A stretch of 64,000 bases of DNA from Flavobacterium sp. (lineage in GTDB: Bacteria; Bacteroidota; Bacteroidia; Flavobacteriales; Flavobacteriaceae): NCBI RefSeq assembly GCF_017744675.1, contig NZ_JAGIAV010000001.1, forward strand, positions 757,403 through 821,402. Direction: 5' to 3'. Positions 8,365 through 16,235 of the stretch are shown in pieces; position 1 is the first letter of the stretch, and every line of letters starts with the position of its first letter. Position numbers and translations under genes: made by a program. The notes under the pieces are model-generated. The model was given only the letters and a program-made list of their open reading frames with translations. It searched no databases and was not told the origin of the DNA.

Positions 8365-9417
8365 TTAGAATCCTAAAGCGGCTAAGATTTCGTGTCTTAA
8401 AATAACAACACCCGTAATCATGATATTAATAATCGAAAGCGGAATTAAAATTCTCCAACCTAAGTTCATTAATTGGTCATATCTAAATCTTGGAATCGTC
8501 CAACGTACCCACATATAAAAGAATATGAAGAAACATATTTTTACGAACAATGCCGCGATTCCTAATAAGTTAGCTGCATTTACACCTACATTTTCTACCA
8601 TCCATTGCATTCCTGGGTAGTTGTATCCACCAAAGAACAATACAGAAATAATAGTAGAAGAGATAAACATACTCGCATACTCAGCAAATAAATAGAATCC
8701 CATTTTCATTGATGAATACTCTGTATGGTAACCTCCAATTAACTCATTTTCACATTCTGCTAAATCGAAAGGAGTTCTGTTTGTTTCTGCAAATGAACAG
8801 ATTAAGAAAATTAAGAATGATAATGGCTGATAAAAAACATTCCAGTTCATTCCTTGTTGCTGTAATGAGATTTCTTTTAAACTCATTGTTCCAGTCATCA
8901 TCAATAAAGCGATTATTGATAATCCCATTGCAACCTCGTAAGAAACCATTTGAGAAGCAGCACGAATAGCTCCCATCAAAGAGAATTTGTTGTTTGAAGC
9001 CCATCCACCAATCATGATTCCGTAAACTCCAACAGAAAGAACTCCAAAAATGTATAATAAAGCAATATTTACATCAGTAGCTTGAAGAATAATGTCTCTA
9101 CCAAAAAGATGCAAACGATCTCCCCACGGAATTACAGCACTAGTCATTAAGGCAGTACTCATTGCAATGGCAGGACCAACTACGAATAAAAATCTATTTG
9201 GTGTATTTGGGAAAAACTCTTCTTTAGAGAATAATTTCATACCATCTGCAAGCGGCTGTAATAAACCTCCCCATCCAGCACGGTTTGGTCCAACACGGTC
9301 TTGCAAAAAAGCAGCAACTTTACGTTCTGCCCAAGTAGAATACATTGCCATAATCATTGTTACCGCAAAAACGACAACAATAACAACACTTTTTTCTATA
9401 ATAAATGCACTTTCCAT
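8365..9417 (-). CDS. nuoH: NADH-quinone oxidoreductase subunit H
   Basis: A 350-residue membrane subunit at the junction with the peripheral arm that forms much of the quinone-binding chamber. Conserved features seen are ERKVAAFLQDRVGPNRAG in the first loop, the loop RAASQMVSYEVAMG, the motif SFAETNRTPFDLAECENELI (shown in parts: AETNRTPFDLAE, ECENELIGGYHTEYS), and RWTIPRFRYDQLM near the C-terminus. It sits 6 bp after nuoG. Confidence 0.97.
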   Translation of the reverse strand: MESAFIIEKSVVIVVVFAVTMIMAMYSTWAERKVAAFLQDRVGPNRAGWGGLLQPLADGMKLFSKEEFFPNTPNRFLFVVGPAIAMSTALMTSAVIPWGDRLHLFGRDIILQATDVNIALLYIFGVLSVGVYGIMIGGWASNNKFSLMGAIRAASQMVSYEVAMGLSIIALLMMTGTMSLKEISLQQQGMNWNVFYQPLSFLIFLICSFAETNRTPFDLAECENELIGGYHTEYSSMKMGFYLFAEYASMFISSTIISVLFFGGYNYPGMQWMVENVGVNAANLLGIAALFVKICFFIFFYMWVRWTIPRFRYDQLMNLGWRILIPLSIINIMITGVVILRHEILAALGF

Positions 9418-9423
9418 TTCTTA

Positions 9424-10452
9424 CTATTTTTTGTCTTTATCAGTTAATGGAATTGCTGCCATACTAATTTTTTTACGGTCAATATCTCTACCTAAAAGAA
9501 TGTTCTTTTCTGTATCGATTTCAACTTTCTCTAATTTTTGAGTGTAATTATTTTGGTTGATTACAGAGTCTTTTTCAAATTCTCTTGGCCCTTCAATTAC
9601 CCAGTCATTTACATTTTTGTGATCAAAACGGCAGCTGTTGCAGATGAATTCTTCAACTTCATGGTACTCATCTTTACGACCAGTAACACGTTGAATTTCT
9701 CCACCAAACATCCAAACTGTAGTTTTACCGCAACATCCTGGAGTAGTACACTCTCTGTGTGCGTTATAAGGTTTGTTAAACCAAACTCTTGATTTAAAAC
9801 GGAAAGTTTTATCTGTTAAAGCTCCAACAGGACAAACATCAATCATGTTTCCAGAGAACTCATTATCGATAGCTTTAGAAATACCAGTCGAAATATTAGC
9901 ATGATCTCCACGATCTAATACTCCGTGAACTCTGTTGTCTGTCAATTGATCTGCAACTTGTACACATCTTTGGCATAAAATACAACGGTTCATGTGAAGT
10001 TGAATATTTGGACCGATATCTTCTGGTTCAAATGTTCTTTTTTCTTCAATGTAACGTGATTTCGGATTTCCGTGCTCGAAACTTAAATTTTGTAAATCAC
10101 ACTCTCCAGCCTGATCGCAAATAGGGCAATCTAACGGGTGATTGATTAATAAAAATTCTGTTACAGATTTACGAGCTTCAGTTACTCTTGCAGACGATTT
10201 ACTGTTTACTTCCATGCCATCCATGCATCCTGTTACACAAGATGCCATTAATTTTGGCATTGGTCGTGGGTCAGCTTCACTACCTTTAGAAACTTCAACT
10301 AAACAACAACGACATTTACCGCCGCTGCCTTTTAATTTTGAGTAATAGCACATGGCTGGCGGAACTAAATCTCCACCAATCATACGTGCAGCCTGCAGGA
10401 TTGTTGTTCCTGGTTCTACGTCTATACTTTGACCGTCTATGGTTACTTTCAT
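9424..10452 (-). CDS. nuoG: NADH-quinone oxidoreductase subunit G, short form
   Basis: This 342-residue iron-sulfur subunit of the peripheral arm keeps an N-terminal 2Fe-2S domain (Cys35, Cys47/49/50, Cys72). It also keeps the His105-Cys109-Cys112-Cys118 ligands of cluster N5 and the N4 ligands Cys157, Cys160, Cys163 and Cys207. After these come Cys235, Cys240/241, Cys271 and Cys274, which resemble the start of the molybdopterin-type 4Fe-4S module. The large C-terminal molybdopterin-oxidoreductase-like domain of E. coli NuoG (about 900 residues) is absent. The reading frame ends cleanly at a stop and nuoH follows 6 bp later. This suggests a natural short form, as I recall for Flavobacteriia, and not a frameshift. 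Confidence 0.92.
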   Translation of the reverse strand: MKVTIDGQSIDVEPGTTILQAARMIGGDLVPPAMCYYSKLKGSGGKCRCCLVEVSKGSEADPRPMPKLMASCVTGCMDGMEVNSKSSARVTEARKSVTEFLLINHPLDCPICDQAGECDLQNLSFEHGNPKSRYIEEKRTFEPEDIGPNIQLHMNRCILCQRCVQVADQLTDNRVHGVLDRGDHANISTGISKAIDNEFSGNMIDVCPVGALTDKTFRFKSRVWFNKPYNAHRECTTPGCCGKTTVWMFGGEIQRVTGRKDEYHEVEEFICNSCRFDHKNVNDWVIEGPREFEKDSVINQNNYTQKLEKVEIDTEKNILLGRDIDRKKISMAAIPLTDKDKK

Positions 10453-10536
10453 CTCTTATTTTGTTTTTTTAGCTTCAGGTTTCAGGTTTCGCGTTTTCAC
10501 TTGAAACTAAAAAAACTTGAAACTTTAAACTATTTT
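10453..10536. repeat. AT-rich inverted-repeat spacer between nuoF and nuoG
   Basis: The 84-bp spacer contains direct copies of GGTTTC/AGGTTTC (10477-10490) followed by their complements TTGAAACT and ACTTGAAACTTT (10501-10525). It can fold into an imperfect hairpin in the nuo transcript. A closely similar word set lies between sucA and sucB (27346-27412). Confidence 0.55.
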
Positions 10537-11904
10537 TTAAACTGTTTGTTTGCCTACTAAATGCTTAACTTGTGAGAAAGGCTCGGCAACAAAGTGATCT
10601 CTATTTTTAATTTTTTCTGGGAAACGAACGTGATATTCAAATTCATCTCTAAAGTGACGAATCGCTGCAGCTACAGGCCAAGAAGCGGCATCACCAAGAG
10701 GACAGATTGTGTTTCCTTCAATTTTACTTTGAATGCTCCACAATAATTCGATATCTTCTTCACGGCCTTGACCGTTTTCAATTCTCCATAAGATTTTTTC
10801 TAACCATCCAGTTCCTTCACGGCAAGGAGTACATTGTCCGCAAGATTCGTGGTGGTAGAAACGAGCAAAGTTCCAAGTGTTTCTTACCACACATGCAGTG
10901 TCGTTGTACACGATAAATCCTCCAGAACCTAACATAGATCCGGTAGCAAAACCACCATCACTTAAAGATTCATAAGTCATTAAACGATCTTCTCCATTTG
11001 CTGTTTTGAAAATTAATTCAGCTGGTAAAATTGGCACAGAAGAACCTCCAGGTACAAATGCTTTCAAAGGTCTGCTCGAAGACATTCCTCCTAAGTATTC
11101 ATCAGAATTCATGAATTCGTCAACACTTAAACCCAATTCAATCTCGTAAACACCAGGATTTTTAATGTGTCCTGAAGCAGAAATTAATTTAGTTCCGGTA
11201 GAACGTCCAATTCCAATTTTAGCATAATCATCACCAGAATTGTTTACAATCCAAGGCACAGTCGCAATTGTTTCAACATTGTTTACCACAGTTGGATTTG
11301 CCCAAAGACCAGAAACCGCTGGGAAAGGTGGCTTGATACGAGGATTTCCTCTTTTACCTTCCAAAGATTCGATTAATGCTGTTTCTTCTCCACAGATATA
11401 AGCTCCAGCTCCACAGTGTACGTGAAGTTCAAGATCATAACCTGTTCCTAATATATTTTTTCCTAACCAACCGGCAGCTTTTGCTTCGGCGATTGCTCTT
11501 TCTAAGATTTTGAAAACCCACATATATTCTCCACGAATGTAGATGTAAGATAGGTTAGCGCCCAAAGCGTAGCTAGAAGTGATCATTCCTTCGATCAATA
11601 AGTGAGGAATATATTCCATCAAGAATCGATCTTTGAATGTTCCAGGCTCCGATTCGTCGGCATTACACACTAAGTGTCTTGGTCTTCCTGATTTTTTGTC
11701 AATAAAGCTCCATTTCATTCCCGCAGGGAAACCAGCTCCACCACGGCCACGTAATCCTGATTTTTTTACTTCTTCAGTAACTTCGTCTGGAGTAAGTGTT
11801 TTTAAAGCTTTTTCTACAGATGCATAACCACCATTTTGGCGATATACTTCGTAGGTTTTAATTCCAGGAATATTGATTTTATCTAATAATATTTTTTGTG
11901 ACAT
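10537..11904 (-). CDS. nuoF: NADH-quinone oxidoreductase subunit F (NADH/FMN-binding)
   Basis: A 455-residue subunit where NADH hands electrons to FMN. Motifs are SGLRGRGGAGFPAG (FMN/NADH loop), CNADESEPGTFKDR, GAGAYICGEETALI and GKRGNPRIKPPFPA. The N3 4Fe-4S ligands are SCGQCTPCREG plus the distant Cys in NTICPLGDA. It starts 1 bp after the nuoE stop, consistent with NuoE/NuoF forming a heterodimer. Length and motifs are standard. Confidence 0.97.
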   Translation of the reverse strand: MSQKILLDKINIPGIKTYEVYRQNGGYASVEKALKTLTPDEVTEEVKKSGLRGRGGAGFPAGMKWSFIDKKSGRPRHLVCNADESEPGTFKDRFLMEYIPHLLIEGMITSSYALGANLSYIYIRGEYMWVFKILERAIAEAKAAGWLGKNILGTGYDLELHVHCGAGAYICGEETALIESLEGKRGNPRIKPPFPAVSGLWANPTVVNNVETIATVPWIVNNSGDDYAKIGIGRSTGTKLISASGHIKNPGVYEIELGLSVDEFMNSDEYLGGMSSSRPLKAFVPGGSSVPILPAELIFKTANGEDRLMTYESLSDGGFATGSMLGSGGFIVYNDTACVVRNTWNFARFYHHESCGQCTPCREGTGWLEKILWRIENGQGREEDIELLWSIQSKIEGNTICPLGDAASWPVAAAIRHFRDEFEYHVRFPEKIKNRDHFVAEPFSQVKHLVGKQTV

Positions 11905-11905
11905 C

Positions 11906-12436
11906 TTATTTATCGTGTAATATTATTTTATCCTCTCTACAATCAGCAATAATCTGATCGATTTTCTCTTCTGTCAGTTTCTCTTTGTAGAAATCTCCCA
12001 ACTGCATCATCGGAGCGTATCCGCAAGCACCTAAACATTCTACACCAGCAATAGTAAACATTCCGTCTGGAGTAGTTTCTCCCATTTTAATGCCTAGTTT
12101 TTCAGAAGTGTAATCCATTAAATCTTCGGCACCTCTTAAGCAGCAACAAGAAGTCTGGCAAAACTCAAACATGTACTTGCCAATTGGCTTTTGGTTGAAC
12201 ATTGTATAGAAAGTAACCACTTCATAAACCTCAATTGGTTTGATCTGAAGAATCTCGGCAACTTTATCTTGCAATTCAATACTAAGCCAGTTGTTATGTG
12301 CATCCTGAACTTCGTGCAAAACAGGCAACAAAGCCGATTTTTGTTTGCCTTCAGGATAATGACTAATCAATTCATTGATGCGGTTCATCAATGCCTCGGT
12401 CATATTTATTTCTTGTTTGTAATGTTTACGTTCCAT
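11906..12436 (-). CDS. nuoE: NADH-quinone oxidoreductase subunit E
   Basis: A 176-residue thioredoxin-fold 2Fe-2S subunit (cluster N1a) that pairs with NuoF. The expected four cysteines are present in EFCQTSCCCLRG and ECLGACGYAP. The first group has three adjacent cysteines where many homologues have fewer. I start it at the ATG at 12436 (MERKHYKQEINMTEA), which matches flavobacterial NuoE as I recall it. A second in-frame ATG lies at codon 12. A 198-bp repeat-rich spacer precedes it. Confidence 0.95.
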   Translation of the reverse strand: MERKHYKQEINMTEALMNRINELISHYPEGKQKSALLPVLHEVQDAHNNWLSIELQDKVAEILQIKPIEVYEVVTFYTMFNQKPIGKYMFEFCQTSCCCLRGAEDLMDYTSEKLGIKMGETTPDGMFTIAGVECLGACGYAPMMQLGDFYKEKLTEEKIDQIIADCREDKIILHDK

Positions 12437-12634
12437 TTTTAATTTTAGATTTTAGATTTTAGATTTTAGATTTTTTAAATCTTGTTCTATAATCTATGAT
12501 TCTTCAATCATTGTTTAAGTTTTAGATTCTTCAATCTGAATTTTTCAATTCTTAATTATAATTTTAAATTTAAATTCTAAAATCTGAATCCTCAATCAGC
12601 AATCTAAAATCTACAATCTAAAATCTACAATTTC
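12437..12634. repeat. AT-rich inverted-repeat array between nuoD and nuoE
   Basis: This 198-bp spacer has no ORF. One end has about four copies of TTTAGATTT/TTTTAGATTTTAG (12440-12473). The other end has the complement, AATCTAAAATCTACAATC repeated (12600-12631), with ATTCTTCAATC-type words between. It can form a long imperfect hairpin in the nuo mRNA. The origin is probably slippage-type amplification of a decamer. Confidence 0.6.
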
Positions 12635-13873
12635 TTAGGCGTCTAATTCTCCTGCAATTACGTTCAAACTTGATAGAATAATAATTGCATCAGAAAGCAT
12701 AGCACCTTTAATCATTTCTGGGAATGCTTGATAGTAAATAAAGCATGGTCTTCTGAAATGTAATCTATATGGAGTTCTACTTCCGTCTGTTACTAAATAA
12801 AAACCGATTTCTCCATTTCCTCCTTCTACAGGGTGATAGATTTCTGCAACTGGTACAGGAACTTCTCCCATTACGATCTTAAAGTGATAAATTAAAGATT
12901 CCATAGAAGTGTAAACATCTTCTTTTGGAGGAAGGTAGTAATCTGGAACTTCAGCATGGTATTCGTTTCCTGGAGGCATTTTTTCTAATGCTTGGCGAAT
13001 AATGCTTAAACTTTCCCAAACTTCAGCGTTACGAACACAGAAACGATCGTAAGTATCTCCTGATTTTCCAACAGGAACTATAAAATCAAAGTCTTCGTAA
13101 GATGAGTAAGGTTGTGCTACACGTACGTCGTAATCAACCCCAGCAGCACGTAAGTTTGGACCTGTAAATCCGTAAGCCATTGCTTTTTCAGCAGTGATAC
13201 CACCTACGTTTACAGTTCTGTCAAGGAAAATTCTATTTCTCTCGAATAGGTTTTGGAATTCTTGCCAAACAGGTGGGAATTCTTCTAAGAATTTGTCTAG
13301 TTTTTTGAAAACTTCTGGAGACCAGTCTCTTTCAAAACCACCAATTCTTCCCATATTTGTAGTCAAACGAGCTCCACAAATTTCTTCGTAGATTTCGTAG
13401 ATTTTTTCTCTAAATTGAAATACGTATAAGAAACCAGTATACGCACCTGTATCTACACCTAAGATTCCGTTACAGATAATGTGATCTGTAATACGAGCCA
13501 GCTCCATTACAATAACTCTTAAGTATTGAGCTCTTTTAGGGACTTCAATGCCTAATAGTTTTTCTACTGTCATCCACCATCCCATATTATTAATAGGAGA
13601 TGAACAGTAGTTCATACGGTCTGTAAGAGGTGTGATTTGATAAAAAGGACGATTTTCGGCAATTTTTTCGAATGCTCTGTGGATGTAACCAATAGTTGGC
13701 TCAGCCTCAAGAATTTTTTCACCATCCATCAATAAGATATTTTGGAAAATACCGTGAGTTGCAGGGTGAGTTGGACCTAAATTTAGTACAGAAAGTTCGC
13801 TTCCGTCTTCGTTTAGTCTCTCCTTAATTATTTTAGCATAACGATGCTCTGGTGGTAATAATAGTTCTGACAT
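12635..13873 (-). CDS. nuoD: NADH-quinone oxidoreductase subunit D
   Basis: A 412-residue, 49-kDa-type subunit that lines the quinone pocket with NuoB and NuoH. Visible signatures are LGPTHPATHGIFQNILLMDGE (in parts: NLGPTHPATHG), EPTIGYIHRAFEKIAE, RMNYCSSPINNMGW (quinone-site Tyr), and the C-terminal FPEMIKGAMLSDAIIILSS. It is encoded separately from NuoC, unlike the fused NuoCD of E. coli, and lies 21 bp downstream of nuoC. Confidence 0.97.
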   Translation of the reverse strand: MSELLLPPEHRYAKIIKERLNEDGSELSVLNLGPTHPATHGIFQNILLMDGEKILEAEPTIGYIHRAFEKIAENRPFYQITPLTDRMNYCSSPINNMGWWMTVEKLLGIEVPKRAQYLRVIVMELARITDHIICNGILGVDTGAYTGFLYVFQFREKIYEIYEEICGARLTTNMGRIGGFERDWSPEVFKKLDKFLEEFPPVWQEFQNLFERNRIFLDRTVNVGGITAEKAMAYGFTGPNLRAAGVDYDVRVAQPYSSYEDFDFIVPVGKSGDTYDRFCVRNAEVWESLSIIRQALEKMPPGNEYHAEVPDYYLPPKEDVYTSMESLIYHFKIVMGEVPVPVAEIYHPVEGGNGEIGFYLVTDGSRTPYRLHFRRPCFIYYQAFPEMIKGAMLSDAIIILSSLNVIAGELDA

Positions 13874-13894
13874 TTTATAATGTTGAATTATTTT

Positions 13895-14416
13895 TTAGCA
13901 ATTTGATGTTGTTCTTCCGAAGAATCTGTCATCCTTATCTGTTCTTCCGCTGTCTTCTAATGGAAATTCTTTTCTCATTGGGTGAGACTGCATTTCATCC
14001 ATATTTAAAATACGTTTCAATTGAGGGTGTCCTATAAAGTTTACCCCGTAGAAATCGAACGTTTCTCTTTCCATCCAGTTTGAAGACAAGAAAATATTTG
14101 AAACTGTTTTAATTTCTGGTTTTTCGCCGTTTAAGAAAACTTTGATTTTTAATCTTTTGTTTTCGTACCAATTGTGTAAATGGTAAACAACTGCAAACTG
14201 ACGTTCTGTTTCGTTATCTGGATAATGAATGCCGCACAAATCTGTTAAGAAGTGAAAACGTAATTCTGGATCGTTTTTAAGGAATAGAATCAAGGCTGTA
14301 ATTTTATCAGCCGAAGCTTCTAAAGAAAAAATATCTCTTTCTTGCTGAAAGTTAAAAACATCGTTATTAAATGTTTCTACAAGTTTGTCTTGAATTTGGG
14401 TGTTTTCTAAGGCCAT
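13895..14416 (-). CDS. nuoC: NADH-quinone oxidoreductase subunit C
   Basis: A 173-residue, 30-kDa-type structural subunit of the peripheral arm. The family signature is ERETFDFYGVNFIGHPQLKRIL (here in parts: MERETFDFYG, FIGHPQLKRILN), followed by HPMRKEFPLED. It starts 1 bp after nuoB, indicating translational coupling. A separate nuoC is usual for Bacteroidota. Confidence 0.95.
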   Translation of the reverse strand: MALENTQIQDKLVETFNNDVFNFQQERDIFSLEASADKITALILFLKNDPELRFHFLTDLCGIHYPDNETERQFAVVYHLHNWYENKRLKIKVFLNGEKPEIKTVSNIFLSSNWMERETFDFYGVNFIGHPQLKRILNMDEMQSHPMRKEFPLEDSGRTDKDDRFFGRTTSNC

Positions 14417-14417
14417 C

Positions 14418-14966
14418 TTATGAGATATTATATGAAGCTAATAATTCTTGGTATTCTGGTGAGCTTCTTCGTCTCACAGATTCGCTTTTTACCAAGTCCT
14501 GAAGTCTCATAACTCCATCAACAATTTGTTCTGGTCTTGGCGGGCATCCTGGTACATAAACGTCAACTGGAATTACTTTGTCAATTCCTTGAAGAACAGA
14601 GTAAGTGTCAAAAACTCCTCCTGAAGAAGCACATGCTCCAACAGCAATTACCCAACGAGGTTCTGCCATTTGCTCGTAAACTTGTCTTAAAATTGGAGCC
14701 ATTTTTTTAGAAATAGTTCCCATTACTAATAACATATCGGCTTGTCTTGGCGAGAAACTAACACGCTCAGAACCAAATCGAGCTAAGTCATAGTGAGATG
14801 CCATTGTTGCCATGAATTCGATACCACAGCAAGAAGTCGCGAAAGGAAGCGGCCATAATGAGTTAGCTCTTGCTAAACCAACAACATCACTAAGTTTTGT
14901 AGCGAAGAAACCTTCACCCGTAACTCCTTCTGGCGGTGCAACCATATTTACTTTTGAATCGCTCAT
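14418..14966 (-). CDS. nuoB: NADH-quinone oxidoreductase subunit B (cluster N2)
   Basis: This 182-residue subunit holds the last 4Fe-4S cluster, N2, which reduces quinone. The four ligands are visible: adjacent Cys46-Cys47 (FATSCCGIE), Cys112 (VGACASSGG) and Cys141 ([11 protein letters not shown]). It is 1 bp from nuoC and separated from nuoA by a 156-bp repeat spacer. Length and motifs are standard. Confidence 0.97.
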   Translation of the reverse strand: MSDSKVNMVAPPEGVTGEGFFATKLSDVVGLARANSLWPLPFATSCCGIEFMATMASHYDLARFGSERVSFSPRQADMLLVMGTISKKMAPILRQVYEQMAEPRWVIAVGACASSGGVFDTYSVLQGIDKVIPVDVYVPGCPPRPEQIVDGVMRLQDLVKSESVRRRSSPEYQELLASYNIS

Positions 14967-15122
14967 TTTATTTTAGATTTCTGATTTTAAATTTTTGATT
15001 TCTTGAATCGTAAAAAATAAAATCAATTTTTTAAATCAATTTTTATTCGAGGATTAAATTTTAAATCTAAGTTCTAAATCGGTTAATCTAAAATCAGAAA
15101 TCTAAAATCTAAAATCTCAAGA
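14967..15122. repeat. AT-rich inverted-repeat spacer between nuoA and nuoB
   Basis: One end reads TTTAGATTTCTGATTTTAAA (14983-15002 region). The other has AAAATCAGAAATCTAAAATC (15088-15111). The two ends are nearly complementary, so the spacer can fold into a long hairpin. AAATCAATTTTT-type words lie in the middle. No coding potential is seen. Confidence 0.6.
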
Positions 15123-15488
15123 TTATTCCCACTCTAATGCCTTCTTCTTGATGATGTAAAAGAAACCAACTAAAAGTAAAGACATGAAAACTAACATTTT
15201 TAACATTCCTTCAATTCCTAAGTCTTTGAAGTTTACTGCCCATGGGTAAAGAAAAATAACCTCTACGTCGAATAATACGAACAAGATGGCAACAAGGAAG
15301 TATTTTACAGAAAATGGAATACGGGCGTTACCAACAGATTCAATACCGCATTCGAAGTTTTTATCTTTTACTTCAGAGGTTCTTCTTGGTCCTAATTTTC
15401 CAGAAATAATGATTGTTCCTACCACAAAACCAACAGCTAAAATAAACTGCATTAAAATAGGAATGTAACTGTATTGATCAGATTGCAT
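15123..15488 (-). CDS. nuoA: NADH-quinone oxidoreductase subunit A
   Basis: First gene of the complex I operon: 121 residues with three membrane helices. The loop between helices 1 and 2 contains the family motif KNFECGIESVGNARIPFSVKYF (in parts: FECGIES, RIPFSVKYF) with the redox-sensitive Cys, followed by LFDVEVIFLYPWA. The frame is open up to 15551. I start at the ATG at 15488 (MQSDQYSYIP) because a good promoter (15521-15551) lies inside the longer reading, which rules out the upstream start. Confidence 0.95.
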   Translation of the reverse strand: MQSDQYSYIPILMQFILAVGFVVGTIIISGKLGPRRTSEVKDKNFECGIESVGNARIPFSVKYFLVAILFVLFDVEVIFLYPWAVNFKDLGIEGMLKMLVFMSLLLVGFFYIIKKKALEWE

Positions 15489-15520
15489 AAACTTCGATTT
15501 TATACTTAAAAAATGAGCCA

Positions 15521-15551
15521 CAAAGATAACTTGGAAGTCTGTAAAACACAA
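15521..15551 (-). promoter_or_regulatory. nuo operon promoter
   Basis: Minus-strand TTG (15549-15551), a 20-nt spacer and TATCTTTG (15521-15528) match the Bacteroidota consensus. The predicted start near 15514 gives a leader of about 25 nt before nuoA. Confidence 0.65.
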
Positions 15552-15651
15552 GTTAAAAAAGGATTTAAGTAGGGTATGAAAGTGCGTTTATGTCTAATTT
15601 TTATTCATTATAAATAACAATGTGTTATTTTAATATTTTTTTAAGAAATGG

Positions 15652-15685
15652 GTTAAAAAAAACGTCCCGATACTTCGGGACGTCT
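15652..15685 (-). terminator. Terminator of the cold-shock gene
   Basis: A 9-bp stem (ACGTCCCGA 15662-15670 with 15675-15683) and tetraloop is followed on the minus strand by eight T residues. It is 46 bp after the stop of the cold-shock gene and insulates it from nuo. The CCCGA/TCGGG core recurs in two other hairpins in the window. Confidence 0.8.
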
Positions 15686-15730
15686 TCTTAGACCATTCAG
15701 AGGCAAAAAAAATAAATTGCTATATTTTTC

Positions 15731-15925
15731 TTAGATTACTGCTACTTTAGCAGCAACTTTCCCTTTTCTTCCTTCTTCTTCTTCGTAGCTTACACGGTCA
15801 CCTTCGCGTAATTCTTCCGCGTTAATTCCTGAAGCGTGAACGAAGATGTCCTTTCCTGTTTCTTCGTCTGTAATGAATCCATAACCTTTAGATTCATTGA
15901 AAAATTTTACTGTACCTGTACGCAT
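15731..15925 (-). CDS. Cold-shock domain protein (CspA family)
   Basis: A 64-residue single cold-shock domain that binds single-stranded RNA/DNA and acts as an RNA chaperone. Both RNP motifs are present: RNP1 ESKGYGFIT and RNP2 DIFVHASGI. The opening MRTGTVKFFN is typical. A possible minus-strand -7 element TACATTTG is at 15955-15962, about 30 nt upstream. Constitutive or cold-induced expression cannot be told from the sequence. Monocistronic. Confidence 0.93.
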   Translation of the reverse strand: MRTGTVKFFNESKGYGFITDEETGKDIFVHASGINAEELREGDRVSYEEEEGRKGKVAAKVAVI

Positions 15926-16170
15926 TGTAATTGTAATAATAATTTATAATAAAACAAATGTAATATATAAAGTGATACAAAAGACAAATACGTGTTAATT
16001 TTTTGTAAAAATTATTGATTTACAGTGTTTTTACGCGGTTTATTGCATCAATTTGCTTATAAAATACCATAATTTGCGAATCATTAATTGTAGGAATATA
16101 AAAAAGACCCGTTTGTAAGAATTTGATAATTTGAAAAAACAACGCTTTAAGATTTTTCCTAACATTTTGT
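15926..16170. other. Intergenic region between aspS and the cold-shock gene
   Basis: Together with the aspS terminator at 16171-16210 this makes a 310-bp gap without a gene. Apart from the TACATTTG -7 candidate for the cold-shock gene (15955-15962, minus strand) I see only AT-rich sequence with no ORF, RNA gene or convincing repeat. Confidence 0.5.
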
Positions 16171-16210
16171 TAAACAAAAAAGACGTCTGAAATTTCAAAC
16201 GTCTTTTTAA
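16171..16210 (-). terminator. aspS terminator
   Basis: A 10-bp perfect stem (AAAAAGACGT 16177-16186 with 16199-16208) is flanked by A/T runs on both sides. It lies 28 bp after the aspS stop. Confidence 0.8.
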
Positions 16211-16235
16211 ATTTTTATGAATAAATTATTTCAAA

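Noticed and set aside
9092..9541. Plus-strand open frame of 149 codons opposite nuoH/nuoG
   Set aside because: It lies wholly antisense to well-identified genes and has a composition typical of shadow frames.
15489..15551. Upstream-extended start of nuoA
   Set aside because: The nuo promoter occupies this stretch, so it is not translated.
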